Below are positions 32,603-44,094 of a DNA stretch of 64,000 nucleotides, one piece after another (position 1 is the first letter of the stretch; each line of letters starts with the position of its first letter). The stretch comes from Eremochloa ophiuroides (lineage: Eukaryota; Streptophyta; Magnoliopsida; Poales; Poaceae), in NCBI GenBank assembly GCA_038502445.1, contig JAHLJS010000008.1:59841567-59905566 (forward strand), written 5' to 3'. A program made the position numbers and the translations under genes. The notes beneath the pieces were generated by a model. It did no database searches, was not told the origin of the DNA, and was given only the letters and a program-made list of their open reading frames with translations.

Positions 32603-35368
32603 ACTAAGTATGGAAGCCTTAAAAATGTTTGGTCTTGTCATAATTAATCCATTATGGTTTATTGCCTCTTAGAATATTATGAGCAAATCAGTAAAAGATT
32701 CTTGTCTCTTCATAAGTGATATTTTTGTATCTTTCTGCTATTTGCGGGGATCAAGAAATTTATTCAATGTAAGCATACCAAGTACATTGCTCTAAAAACA
32801 CAAAGAGATATGCTAGTATTTCTGTTTGCAATGCATATAATTAATTGTCAAACATAATTCAGTGCAAACTAGAAGTCTGCCTATAAAAGATACTAAGGTG
32901 TAAGAGCTTAAAGGATGCTAGCCTTGTAATCATGATGAGCCACTGCTATTCCTCTGTCCTAAGATATTATCACCTACATATCAAACAAGAACTGCTATTT
33001 CATAACAAGGATCCAGGTGTAATCTTTTGTTAAATGAAGTCATGGATAAAATAGCATTCCATCTTTCGATTTTTATGAATCAGAGGGTTAGATGGACTAT
33101 CATAGTTTCCTGCCTGCTCGTGCTTTTGCTGAATGCAGTATATATTGTTTTTTTATATACCATTTGTTGCCTTCATGCTATTCAAATACTTCCAAATATA
33201 TTTGATTCAGGTCCCATGAAAACCAAATGACAGGCGTTTAAACGAACTAGGAAGTTGATGGATGGTGCTTTGCAGAAGTCTCATTTTGGGCAACTCTGGA
33301 AAAGTTTGGGTCTATTGGCCCTTGCAGTTTAGCTTTTATTTGTCTTATTTATTTTGAAGAAGTCCTGAGGAGGTTTCTGTTTTCTTGGGAATTTTTTTTC
33401 CCTTTTTCGAAGGGGTTGGGGCTTTGCTTGGACACGTATTCAGAACACTGCAGTAGAATGACTCGCTTGAGTCAGAATGTAGTGGCCCTTAGCAGCATAC
33501 ATCTTTGTTCATTGCACGACACCAAGCTCAACTTTTTCGATGAAAAAGGTTGACGAGTTGTAGAATAACTTGCCAGAAATCTTATATAGGCATCTCCTCT
33601 GTTGTGTGTTTACTCGTATCCTGGATATATCTGTGATCAGATTGTTCAAGGGGATAAGTAACTTAGTGCTGGGGGCATGTATGCTTGATTATATGGTGCA
33701 TGTTCACCTTCGCGCCATCCTACTATTATTGGCAAAGGATGGTGTGAATTAACAGAGCTGTTTGAAGTCTTGTCTATGGTGACCGTCTCACTCCATTCTA
33801 TCAGCAATTTGAAAATGGTCACTTGCACGGACCTTCAAGTGTGCAGTGCTGTACCTATGTGAAATTTGAGACAATATATCCGATGACTGCAAAATCTTCA
33901 ATCAGGATAATTGAACTTTGGACAGACCATTTCAACGCAGTTTGACGTCTTGGGTGTCGTTAATGGATGATAGCGCAAGCACCAAATCACTTTGCAGGAA
34001 ACTAAACTATGGTTTGATAGAACAGCCCCGGTAAAATGGGGTAGTAGACCGTGGGTGTCAGATGGAGCCTATTTTCTCTCGTATACGAAGCTATTGTCAA
34101 GCCTCCTATCTATTGACTATTGGATACTCCAAGTAGGTTAGGTTACATCCATCTCCATTCTCTGCCGTCGCATTGCATTCGTCACTGTCTAGTGATTGAA
34201 TCAAGTCCCATTAACACCTTCACCCCCTTATACTAGAAAAAAAAAAGTGATTTTGTCGCTTCGCTAGTTTTTTTTTTTCTTAACACCGTGAACCTTCATT
34301 GTCTGCCTCTGATCCCGTCTTCCTGATGGATATAATTACTGTCCCGCATCACCTCTGTCCGCATTGGCCTTCACTAAATTTAGGGTTCTATGCAAGGTCA
34401 ACAATGTCCCTAACCGTGAACCTTGAACCTTGTCCTCTCCGAAGTCTTAGGAGATCATAGAATCTGTTAAAAATGAGTGAAATATAGATAGATAACAAAT
34501 CTTGTAGCCAATTGAAAGTACAAAATGTCAGATTTAATTGGGTCTGTTCTATTTTTATTGAGCAATTAAATAATCAAAGAAAATTCTAAGACTATAGCTA
34601 ATGCTAGATGTAATATGCATGAGCCAATTTATGTAGTGTAACTGACGGTTTGAAGAGTGTTAAGTGCATGATGACCATTATATATTCAGCCAGTCATCTC
34701 AATGGGAGTTTTATCATAGTGTCATCTGCATTTAATAAACTGTCACATAAGCACTTTTAATAATGTGACAAGGTTTTTAAGAAGAGAGAGAATAAATAGG
34801 TTTCATAATGATGAAATTCTCTTGACGACTACCAACTCTTTTGAGTCATAGAATTAAATGTCTATGAAACTATAAAATGAAGCTCTCTATTGAGAGTGGG
34901 TATTTCATCCATATTTTATTCCTTTTTACATGACATGACAACCTTGGAAAACAACGATATGAAACTCTTCCCTGAGACTAGTTAGTGGTTCATGATGTTT
35001 TATTGGTTTTCGTTAATGCCAATGAAACATACCTTTTCAAAAGCAACTCTGCTTTGTACAATTTTTACAGGACATTGATCCTGCTTTTGGCTTTACTTTT
35101 TTTCATCGAACGAATGGAAATATATGGACGTTCCACAACTATTTCAAGAGAAATAGAGAGGGGATAGACTTCATAGTTATTTCAACCAAGCAACTTATCT
35201 TTTCTATAGCATCTAGCCTAGAACAATTTTACAGAACTCAGGATAGTCCTTTCATACCTAGGGCGGTTTGAATCGTTTGGAATTCTAAGAATCTTTAAAG
35301 ACTACTTAGACCATGAGTAAATATTTATTACTAAAGTTAGCATATGTGTTATATAATCATAAACTTTA
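32603..35368. other. Intergenic; duplicated flank block, otherwise nothing recognised
   Basis: 33250-33470 is one of three copies of a flank block also seen near 38560 and 39410. The rest is AT-rich with only short open frames. A block near 35265-35350 (ACTTAGACCATGAGTAAATA) resembles a piece of the MITE family at 8653. Confidence 0.45.
33250..33470. repeat. Flank repeat, copy 1 of 3 (with 38560-38715 and 39370-39590)
   Basis: Shared landmarks in order are a CTCATTTT or CTTCTTTGG start, CTGGAAAAGTTTGGGT-type text, ATTGGCCCTTGCAGTTT, and CACTGCAGTAGAATGRCT at the end. Copies 1 and 3 also share GATTCAGGT and CAACTGAAAGGYGTTTRAAC-type text upstream. The block lies downstream of both DUF1618 copies, and a shortened middle copy sits at 38560-38715. 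Confidence 0.8.
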
Positions 35369-35588
35369 GGCCTTATTTACTTCTTAAAAACTTTTCTCTT
35401 TCCTCATCACGTCGATTGTACTTTCCGGTTGTATAGAGCACTAAATGAAGTAGTAGCTGCTATATGTTTATACTTTTTGCCTGGCTAGCTTGAGATAAAT
35501 GTTTTGAGTCTACTTGGACCATGATTAAACAAAAATTGTCAAATACTACATTGATCTTTTTACCTCTTTTCACCAAGTAAACAGGGTC
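35369..35588. mobile_element. MITE with GGCCTTATTTAC ends
   Basis: Left GGCCTTATTTACTTCTT and right AAGTAAACAGGGTC are inverted partners. The interior carries TTTTGAGTCTACTTGGACCA like the elements at 11381 and 41961. About 220 bp, non-coding. Confidence 0.65.
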
Positions 35589-35810
35589 TTAATTTACCGG
35601 ATTTGAACCCCCTTCATCAAAGAAGAGGCGTAGAAATGGAGCGCTTTGCTTCTTTGCGAGCTTGGCTGTTGTCTCGGGGCTTGCGCTGATGAGATCGACT
35701 CGTGGGCACTCAGAACTAATGCATCCCTCAGTTCCTTTGGTGGTACGGTCGTTCAACCTATCGGTGGACCGAACTCAATAGACCACACTAACGGAAAGCG
35801 GACTGATGGC

Positions 35811-36187
35811 ATGTTTAGAAGCAACTTAACTAAAATTTAGCTACCTAATTGATAGAGTTAAAATTTAGTTAGTTAAAGATCATTTTAGATGGGGGGTGTT
35901 TGGATGCTCTACCTAATTTAAAATCTTGACTATGCTACCTCTCATTAATACTATTGTATAGATAGCTAGTAAATTTTAGCTGGATGTGTTTAGATGTTCT
36001 AGCTAAACTTTAGTTAGGGATAGTTTGGTCATTTAGACCGTTTAGGTAGTTTTAACTCGGTTGAAACAGCTAATTGGATTGTGTACATTTTAGCCTTCAG
36101 CTAAACTTTAAGTTTAGTTACGAGGTGTTTAGATGCATTATACATAAAATTAGCTAACTGTTAGTTTAGTTGGTGCATCCAAACAGG
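35811..36187. mobile_element. MITE cluster with GTTTGGATGC / GCATCCAAAC ends
   Basis: GGTGTTTGGATGCTCTACC (35892) pairs with TTGGTGCATCCAAACAGG (36169-36186). TTTAGCT and AGCTAAA motifs alternate between them. A related start (GGCATGTTTAGAAGCAAC) lies at 35809, suggesting an outer or overlapping copy. It lies directly upstream of DUF1618 copy B. Confidence 0.5.
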
Positions 36188-36399
36188 TCTGAGTGGAAAC
36201 TTTGCAGACGAGCCCAAGTGGAACAAGCCCACGTTGAGCCGATGTCTCTGTGCATCCTCCTGGCATGTGGTGTGGTTGTGGCATTCGCCATTCCCATCCC
36301 TTGCAAAAGTGCAAAACCCCACTCTCCCCTCGACGGCAGCCGGCAGGCAGGCACCACCAAGCTTGCGGGGCAGCGACCCCTCAGGCATCCGCCTCCGAG

Positions 36400-38148
36400 A
36401 TGCCGCTCCGTCGCCTATGTGGCTACTTCGGCGAGGTTTCTAGCCGCCTCCGTCGCGGCCTCTCCACGGATGCCTCGCGGTCGCAGCCTCCGTGGGCGAT
36501 GATCCGGACCCCCATGCTTGTCGACTCGCCGGCGCCGCGAGCGTTGCTCCACCTCGCCGCACCGCCGTGCATCTCCCACATACTCGTCCCGCCCACCTCG
36601 TCGACGCCCCGCCCCTCCCCGACCCCGACAGCGATACCGTGCGCCAGGTCTTCGGCGGCGTCGTTAGCGCCGTGAGCGCCGACGGCCTGCTGGTCCTCGA
36701 ATTCATGAATCTCCTTGACACTGCTCCAGTCGTCTCTAAGCACGGCTCCGGTCTGACAAGCGAACTGAACAGCTTCCAGGTTTCTGACATCACTCGCTTC
36801 GTCCTGAACCCGCTCAGCGGCCAGATGTTCCGCCTCCCCGACATCGATGGCGCGGAGAAGACCGTCCCCTCCTTCGACACCGGGATCCTCACCCAATCCG
36901 AACGCCCACACCAGGCGCCTGACAGGTACGCTGTCGCCGTGCTCAACCACGACAACGATGGGGGGCAGCAGAGGCTCGTCATGCGGCGGTTCCTCTCGCA
37001 AACTAGAAAGTGGGACAAGCTGGTGGCTTTGCCGTCCCCGTCCCCGCACCCGCTGGGGCGCTGGATGGAGGTGGTCGCCTTCGCCGGCCGACTGTGGTGG
37101 GTCGACGTCAGCTGTGGCGCCGTCTCCGCTGACCCGTTCAGCGACCGACCGGACCTGCATTTCGTCGAGCTGCCGGGGGACCGCGTGACGGAGCCCGTGG
37201 AGGACCTGGACAGTTACGGTCGCGTGGGGGTCAGTCAGGGGAGGCTCCGTTACGCAGACTTGTCCCGGGAGGAGCCTTTCGTGCTTAGTTCGTTTATCCT
37301 TGACGACGGCGGCAGTGGCTGGACGCTGGAGCACCAGGTGGCGTTCAGCCGGCTCTGGCCTGGAGAATGTCACCCGTTCCAGGGCACCCCACGTATTGGC
37401 GTTATTGATCCGCTGAACGCTAGCGTCATGCATCTCACAATTGACAACACTGTTCTAGCTGTAGACATGGTTACGAAGAAGCTGCTTGGGTGCTTCGATG
37501 TTAAGTCGTGGTGTCCGAAGAAATTCCGCTTTCCTAAAAGCATGTGTGCTCCCGCCGTGGCTTGGATCAAGTCGGATCCCTTCTGCAGGTAATCTTTCGC
37601 ATGTTTCTTTTGAGACATGTGTTTGATAAAAGTTTCTTAGAGCCAATATTTCAATTAAGGTAGGATAATTTCGCTAGCCCATGGCAACAGCCTGATATTT
37701 GGGGAACAATGAGAATTCTTCTAAGCTTTGATCAGAATTATCGGTAGTACTGTAATCAGAAACAACCTGAATGTCATATTATATATCTGCACTTGATTCC
37801 TTGGTTCGTTTTGGTGTCATGTTATTCGACATGAGATCGATTTCTCTACAGATTCATATTTCGAAATGATTTGTAGCAATGTTATCTCGAACAAAATTTC
37901 AATATATATACAAACTTCGTATTGCTAGCTTAAATCAGTTATGTTCTTGATCAATGTCTCAAGTTTGATTGACACTTAAACTGTTATATGCATTTGGGAA
38001 GACATATACCTTCTGTTCTTCTGTGATACCATTTTTCACATGCCTTCTATTTACAATTTAAGGAACTCTTTTGAGCAAGAAGGACAGTGCGAGAAGCAAG
38101 ACTTTGTCTGAAATTTTGGTTCGTGTAGACAAGGATAAGAAGAATTAA
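36400..38148 (+). pseudogene. DUF1618 family gene copy B, two exons, frameshifted
   Basis: Exon 1 is 36400-37588 (donor CTGCAG|GTAATC). Exon 2 is 38063-38148 (acceptor ACAATTTAAG), 86 bp long exactly as in copy A, with the tail SARSKTLSEILVRVDKDKKN. Motifs match copy A: MPLRRLCG start, FRLPDIDGA, ILTQSERPHQ, MRRFLSQTRKWDKLVALPSP, AFAGRLWWVDVSCGAVSADP, FSDRPDLHFVELPGD, GRLRYADLS and DPLNASVMHL. A one-base deletion in a C run near 36590 (CGTCCCGCCC where copy A has CGTCCCCGCCC) shifts the frame after residue 63. A one-base insertion near 37545 shifts it again just before the exon 1 end. Between them the 36600-37540 frame is open. An in-frame internal start could still give the core domain, but the annotated family start cannot. 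The lesions differ from those in copy A, so the copies decayed independently. Confidence 0.82.
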
Positions 38149-39840
38149 GATGCAGAAGCAATAATGACTCTTGGTACCCACTTAAGCTAACTCTTCTTGT
38201 TGAATCTATTGTTTTTGAAGTTTGTTGAATCTATTGTCTGTTTCATTCTTTCCATGTTATGGATATCATCTTTTTACTTATTAGTATCATTGGTTTACAG
38301 GATAGCTATTTTGATTGAGAATGATACTTGAGCAACTAAGGATAGCTATTTTGATTGAGAATGATAATTGAGAAACTATTGTTTGTTTGCTCCCTATTGT
38401 GCCGGGAGTTTAGGATTCAGTATGCAGGACACTAAAAGGAGTCGGCAGATTATGATGGTATTCCTTTTCACTTGTGCTCATGCTGAACCCAGTCAATTGT
38501 TGCTATTTTCATGTCATTTTACTCATATGACTAATAAATGGGAAAGCTGATGGGTTGGTAGCTGCAGAAACTCTAGAAAGTTTCTTCTTTGGAAATCCTT
38601 GTGAAGTTTGGGTTTATTGCTCCTTGCAATTAGCCATTTTTTCCTGATTTTGGAAGAAATCCAGAGGATTTTGGGCCTTGCTTTGCACACATATTTAGAA
38701 CTTGCAGTAGAATGGCTGAATTCAGTAAGGAAACCCAAAAAGACTTAAAATTTGGAACGGGGAGAATAAATAAGTATTAAGCTACTTAAATCTATAAGAT
38801 GTGTCGTCTTTCTATTTTTATAATTTATCCATTCCTAGATAACTATAAGGATCTAATGAAGAGATGGAATTAAACCGTATTAGTTCTTGTTTGTTTTTTG
38901 AGCAACAATAAACATTTTGCTAGTATGAAGAAATTTCACGAATATACCATATGCATTATTTTTTTCTGAAACAAATACAAAGAGGTATATATGATTATGC
39001 TAGAGTTTTGCTTTATACTGAAAGCACTGGACTTCAGTGCAAACCAGAAATTCTGCTTATAAAACATATGTATGAGAACTTAAAGGGTGGCCAGCCTTGT
39101 CATCATGATGAGTCACCATCATTCCTTTGTCCTAAAATATTCTCACCTACGAATCATGCCTGAGACCAAGTTGGCAAAGATTATGGTGCGATCTTCTATT
39201 ATTTTGCTGAATCAAGATATAAAGTATAAACAAAGCAAACCATGCTATCTTTCCTTTTTTTTTCATAATTTCCAGTCTACTTGCAATTATTGTTATTTTT
39301 CCTTCATATGGTTATCCAGACGCATTCTAATGTTTCCTATTTGATTCAGGTTTTACTGAAATCAACTGAAAGGTGTTTGAACTAGTTTGGAAGCCGAAGG
39401 GTGTCAGCTTACAGACCCTCATTTTTTGGGAATCCTGGAGAAGTTTAGGTTTTATTGGCCCTTGCAGTTTTTGATATGTTGTCTTATTCTCGGATAAGTA
39501 TGAAAGATACTTTTGTTTTTTATTTCTTGAGGGGGCGGGGACTTTAATGGGAAGAATATTGAGAAAACTGCAGTAGAATGGCTCAGTGGTTGTATGTAAC
39601 GGCCATCACGTAAGACGATACATCCTCTGTTTATTGCAAGAGAAAGATCTATGGATGCTCATGTGACAGGACAAATGGCGAATTGGCGATGCCTCTGCTT
39701 GGTTTATATGACCTGTCGTTTCTGCGGCTGCTGCTTCTTTTGTTTCCTGTGTTTTCTCAATACCTGGTTGCTGACCTTTATATCGCTATCATGTCGGTTT
39801 GTTAGAGAAATTGGGCAGATTGAATCGAATTGAACGGCAG
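38149..39840. other. 3' flank of DUF1618 copy B with flank repeats
   Basis: It contains flank-repeat copies 2 (about 38560-38715) and 3 (about 39370-39590), and a 46-bp direct repeat TAGCTATTTTGATTGAGAAT around 38300 and 38343. Nothing else was recognised. Confidence 0.5.
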
Positions 39841-41219
39841 GCTACCTGCTACACATTGGCATCTCCGTTGCCTATTCGTTGTTTGGAAATATTTGTGGAT
39901 CCTCTGTTTCAGAAAAAACAATTCAGTATTTTCTTAGTGACGGTGGAAGAAGTAAAACAGCATCCATGGTTATGAGCTAAATGGTCGGATAAATCTCGTT
40001 CTGGCAAGACCCGATTTCCACATTCAACTCGTTTGAATTTGTATTTATGCACATCTAGATCTTTTTTATTTTTCTGTTTTTGGTAATTTTGAAAATAGAA
40101 CGAAATGGTATAGTCGTTTTTCGAAGGTTTTAACTTTTCTAGTTTATGGCATGGACATGAAGTTTTCACTTGACGAATACCTGGACAAGGGGTTCTCTCA
40201 TTCCAGGTATCTGGAGTTGCTGGCATTTGCCCGAGTTCTCGGGCTACTGAATTCCCCGACAGAACTTGAACGAGGGGAAGTTGGCCAAGACTGGGCCCAC
40301 AGAGAGGGGCCCCACCAGTCAGAAAGACCCCTTTATAAATGATGGATTGCTTAGATGAATGAGAAGGGATTGAAGTTGATTTGTATGGTTGAAGTTCAAT
40401 CGTGAAGAAACGGAAAGCAGGGTTGGCAGTGACAGAAAAAAGGGATGCGTTGATTGAGGGAATCAAAAGAATGGCGCGGCACGAGACGGTTAGAGTGTTA
40501 GACTACTCGTCCGAGTATGACAGTGGGAAATGGTGATTAGTCATAGTCCGAATGACGGGCGGCAGAAATTGGGCCTTCAATTGTTAAGATAGGCCTTTGT
40601 TAGCCCACTCAGGACGTGATTGGTTGCCCCCGACCCATCCGGCAGCCGAGGACCTAAACAATTTGGCGGGAAACTGGTGACGCCAACAGGTTGATCAGCG
40701 TCCAAAATTCAGGCGTCCAACAGAAAAGTCAAAACAAAGCCGTTTGCGATCTGCAGGAAGGAGCGCAGCATACTCCAACGTATTCCTAGACCAGATCTAC
40801 TAGACCATGGAAACTGCATCTGGGCGCAGTCTGGATTCTGGAATACCCTCAAACCAAACCGGTGGATCAACACCCTGATTCCCTGACAACACACTACCGA
40901 AGCAGCGTGCAACGGGTCTACAAGCACCGCGCCTTTCAATCGCCATTCGCAAGGAAGAAAATTAGGTGCTCCCTGGATCCATTCCACCAACGCTGCACCC
41001 CTCCTCTGGATTCATGACGCATGGCAGAGAAATCAATCAAGCGTCTACGGCACTGGCGCAGCTTCCGCACGTAGTTCACGTTCGTATCGACGCTCCACTG
41101 TCGGCTCGGCTCCCAGCCCATCACCAACATCGTCTCGGCTCCTAGCGCAGGGCCCACGCCGAGTCACGGAGTCAGGACGTGAACAAGCCGAGGCTACGTG
41201 TGTATTCGTTTTTCTCATC
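39841..41219. other. Intergenic, no gene recognised
   Basis: A short plus-strand open frame at 40151-40342 (MDMKFSLDEYLDKGF) and minus-strand open frames at 39909-40466 and 40709-41157 match nothing I know. 40990-41160 is GC-rich and may be the promoter of the exons at 41490. Confidence 0.35.
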
Positions 41220-41221
41220 TA

Positions 41222-41457
41222 CTCCATCCGTCCCTTTATATTTGTCGTTTTCGGTTTTTATGCCACAAGTTTGATTAGAATTTATAAATATTACGGACAA
41301 CATTCGTATCTCCAAATAAATTTATTAAAAAACTAGATTAAAAGATCTATCTAATGATATCAGTTATGTATCACAAATATTAATATTATTTTACATAAAA
41401 TTAATCAAAGACATTTCTCGGGAAGTAAGAACGACAAATATTTAGAGACGGAGGGAG
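41222..41457. mobile_element. Stowaway-type MITE
   Basis: It begins CTCCATCCGTCCC and ends GAGACGGAGGGAG with TA at 41220-41221 and 41458-41459. It is 236 bp, the same length as the element at 11593. It lies 32 bp upstream of the ATG of the next gene. Confidence 0.9.
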
Positions 41458-41489
41458 TACTAGCAAACCCTAGGCTACCTGAGTTGAAT

Positions 41490-41950
41490 ATGAACGGTGG
41501 CGGCGTGACCTTACCTGCATGGCGGCATGAACAGCGACAGGGCCACTGCACCACCGACGATCATCCAATGGCAATGGAGCAGCACGTAGGGGACTCTGCC
41601 ATGGACGTCCATGGCGAGGCTGATGCAAGCAGACCACCTGCCCAACCAACAGATGTGCAAGTCACATCTTGTTCTTCGATGAATGCTTCATGTACCGGAA
41701 CAATTAATGTCGCTGCCACCGGAGGTACTCATGGAGCTGATAAACATCAAATAACACAGGTAGGGTATTTTCCTAGATCATCTCGTTTTTTTTCTACTAT
41801 GGTTCGGTCATGCTCATGCATATAGTACGCATATTGCATATATAGGACACTGTATCAGTTACTATGGGAGCAGACATCATTCGCAGCAATGATGCCAACA
41901 TTAATGGCGACAGCACAAGACGTGAATTATTGGATGATGGAACAGATAAG
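41490..41950 (+). CDS. First two exons of an unidentified gene
   Basis: Exon 1 is 41490-41759 (ATG, 90 codons, donor ACACAG|GTAGGG). Exon 2 is 41846-41950 (acceptor ATATAG, 35 codons, donor ATAAG|GTAACA). Both are whole numbers of codons, both introns are phase 0 and no stop interrupts, which argues that this is real coding sequence. The 125 residues are hydrophilic and low-complexity (HGEADASRPPAQPTDVQ, GADIIRSNDANINGDSTRR, ELLDDGTDK), like the disordered N-terminus of a nuclear protein. The acidic end would fit an FRS or other transposase-derived protein, but that is only a resemblance. The next exon is not in view: a MITE begins 11 bp into intron 2 and retrotransposons follow for 22 kb. 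The gene is either truncated or has a giant intron. Confidence 0.4.
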
Positions 41951-41960
41951 GTAACAAAGA

Positions 41961-42186
41961 GGGTGTTTAGTTTCTCTTAAAAATCCAAAACTTCCGTCAC
42001 ATCAATTTTGTGACACATGCATGGAACATTAAATGTAGACGAAACTTTTACATGTTTACACAGTTTGCCTGTAAATCGCGAGACGAATCTTTTGAGTCTA
42101 CTTGGGCTATAATTGGACACTTATTGTAAAAGATTCCTCGCTACTACAGTGCCAAAAACCCAAAAAATTTGGGATCTAAACACCCC
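41961..42186. mobile_element. MITE with GGGTGTTTAG ends
   Basis: GGGTGTTTAGTTTCTC pairs with GGGATCTAAACACCC. The interior has CATGCATGGAACATTAAATG, GCGAGACGAATCTTTTGAGT and TTGGACACTTATTG, the same as in the element at 11381. About 225 bp, non-coding. Confidence 0.7.
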
Positions 42187-42253
42187 CAAAAATAATGTAA
42201 TAAGTAATATTATATATTATGATAGGGATTCAACTTACTGTAAGATCACAGAC

Positions 42254-43457
42254 TGTTCTAAAAGGGGGAGTTGAATAGTCCTATAAAATTTCTTCGTAAA
42301 CAAAGATCAGAACTTGGCGCGGCAGTGCCAACCTAGAGAGCGGCACTGCCGGGCTGCCCGGCACTACTGCTCTTAGAGCGGCAGTGCTGGACCTCGCAGA
42401 GCAAAATCTACACAATTCAAAATTTAACCAATAAAACTTAGATCTACTAATTTACTGAGATTCCCTGAGTTGTGTAGAGTTTAGAGCACCACTTCTTCAC
42501 AGGTAGAACTTCACCAAAAACTAGATCGGGACCAAACCCTAGAAATCAAGAAACTCAACAAGTAAAGAGTAAAACTACCAACACAAGTGATACAAGATTT
42601 ATCCCGTAGTTCAGGTCGCTACAAAGGCTTGCCTACTACACGTTGTTGAGGTTCCACAAAGAAAACTTAGGTTCACAAAGCCCAATGCTCGTTCTCAAAT
42701 CAAGAGAGTTAACTCTTGAAAAGAGGGGGTGATTCCACTAGCTTGTGAGGATGATTACAAACCTTCCGGGACTGCCACAAGATTGGCAAGCTCACGGGGC
42801 GACGCTCTACCCGGCTAGGAGCAAGCTCCAAGAGTGACAAATGCAAACCACCGGCTTGAACGCAAACCACGTGCTTGAAGAAGTTGAAGATCAGTGGGGA
42901 GAAGCTTGTTCTTGCTGAGATTCAGTTCACACTCTTCTAAAATCAAACTTGGATTCAAAATGGAGAGTAAAGAACTTGTTGAGAGTGAGGGAGAGCAAGA
43001 GGAGAGCTTCTCTGAACTGGAAACTGAGCAAACGGCAGAGGTAACCATTGGGGGCGACGGAGGGAGACTAAGAAGTCCCCTCGAGTCTAGCGGTCACAAC
43101 AAGTCGCGGCAGTGCCACGCTGCCTAGACATAGCAAAGTGAGCTGAAATTTTGTGGCTGTCTAAGGCAGAGGAAATGAGGATGTTTGGTGTAAAGATTTG
43201 CACTTGGTCACATTTTCAAACCTGTCTTTTGCATCCTCCTTAATAGTACGGCTTTCCTATACTCAAATTCAAAATAAAAATGAATTTAAACCTCCTTTGA
43301 GCCAGATGCCGCATTCTTTAGTTGTTAGGGGTCCACCTGCATAAGAATACATCCTTCTAATGGTTTTGCCTATCCATCATCTCGATAAACCTCATTAGTC
43401 TTCTAATCGCGTGGTCATTATCACCAAAACCCACTTTAGGGCTTGATTGCACTTACA
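42254..43457 (-). repeat. 3' LTR of the ATHILA ORF1-like element
   Basis: 1204 bp, TG...CA ended. It contains several GGCAGTGCC copies near 42318-42390 and 43100. 42249-42253 (CAGAC) would be the distal target duplication, but its partner cannot be checked because the other end is missing. Confidence 0.6.
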
Positions 43458-44094
43458 ATCTCCCCTTTTTTGGTGATTGATGACAACACGATTAGAGTTA
43501 TGAAAGATAGGTACAACGAGATTTAAATGAGATTATGAATGTAGAGTCTCCCCCTGAATGTATGAATGGAATTTTGAATTTCCAACTTAGCATGAAAGGC
43601 TAAGTTTCAAACACTACAGTGAAATGGGGTCTACCCCTACATACATGATCTCTGTGGGGTACAGCATATAGTGTCAAGAGTATAAACGTGATGCGAATGA
43701 CATGTGAGACAATTAGAGTAAGCTGCTGCCGTCAGATAGGGCGGCACTGCCGCTCTGTCTGAAGACAGTAGCTTCGTGGAACCAAAGCACCTACACAGAT
43801 CATAAATAAAATACAACTAGTTTGTGCACAAACACAGGCTGGTTCTCAAATAAAGTACTAAGTTTCATAACCAAATGAAAATAGAGTGCATCAAAGTACT
43901 TATTACAACCAAATGAGTTTGAGAAAACACTCTCAACTCAACAACTACTAGCTCTCACAAGATCTAAATACTAAGCTCACAAGCTGAACACTAGAAAAGA
44001 TGATGAAAAAGATGTTGTACCCCTCTCTAATCCCCTTCTCTCCCTTTGGTAGCAAGCACCAAAAAGGAAGACAATAGAGAAAAGCGAGATACAA

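Noticed and set aside
36423..37433. 336-codon minus-strand open frame
   Set aside because: It is the antisense shadow of the DUF1618 copy B coding region; high G/C in third positions keeps the antisense free of stops.
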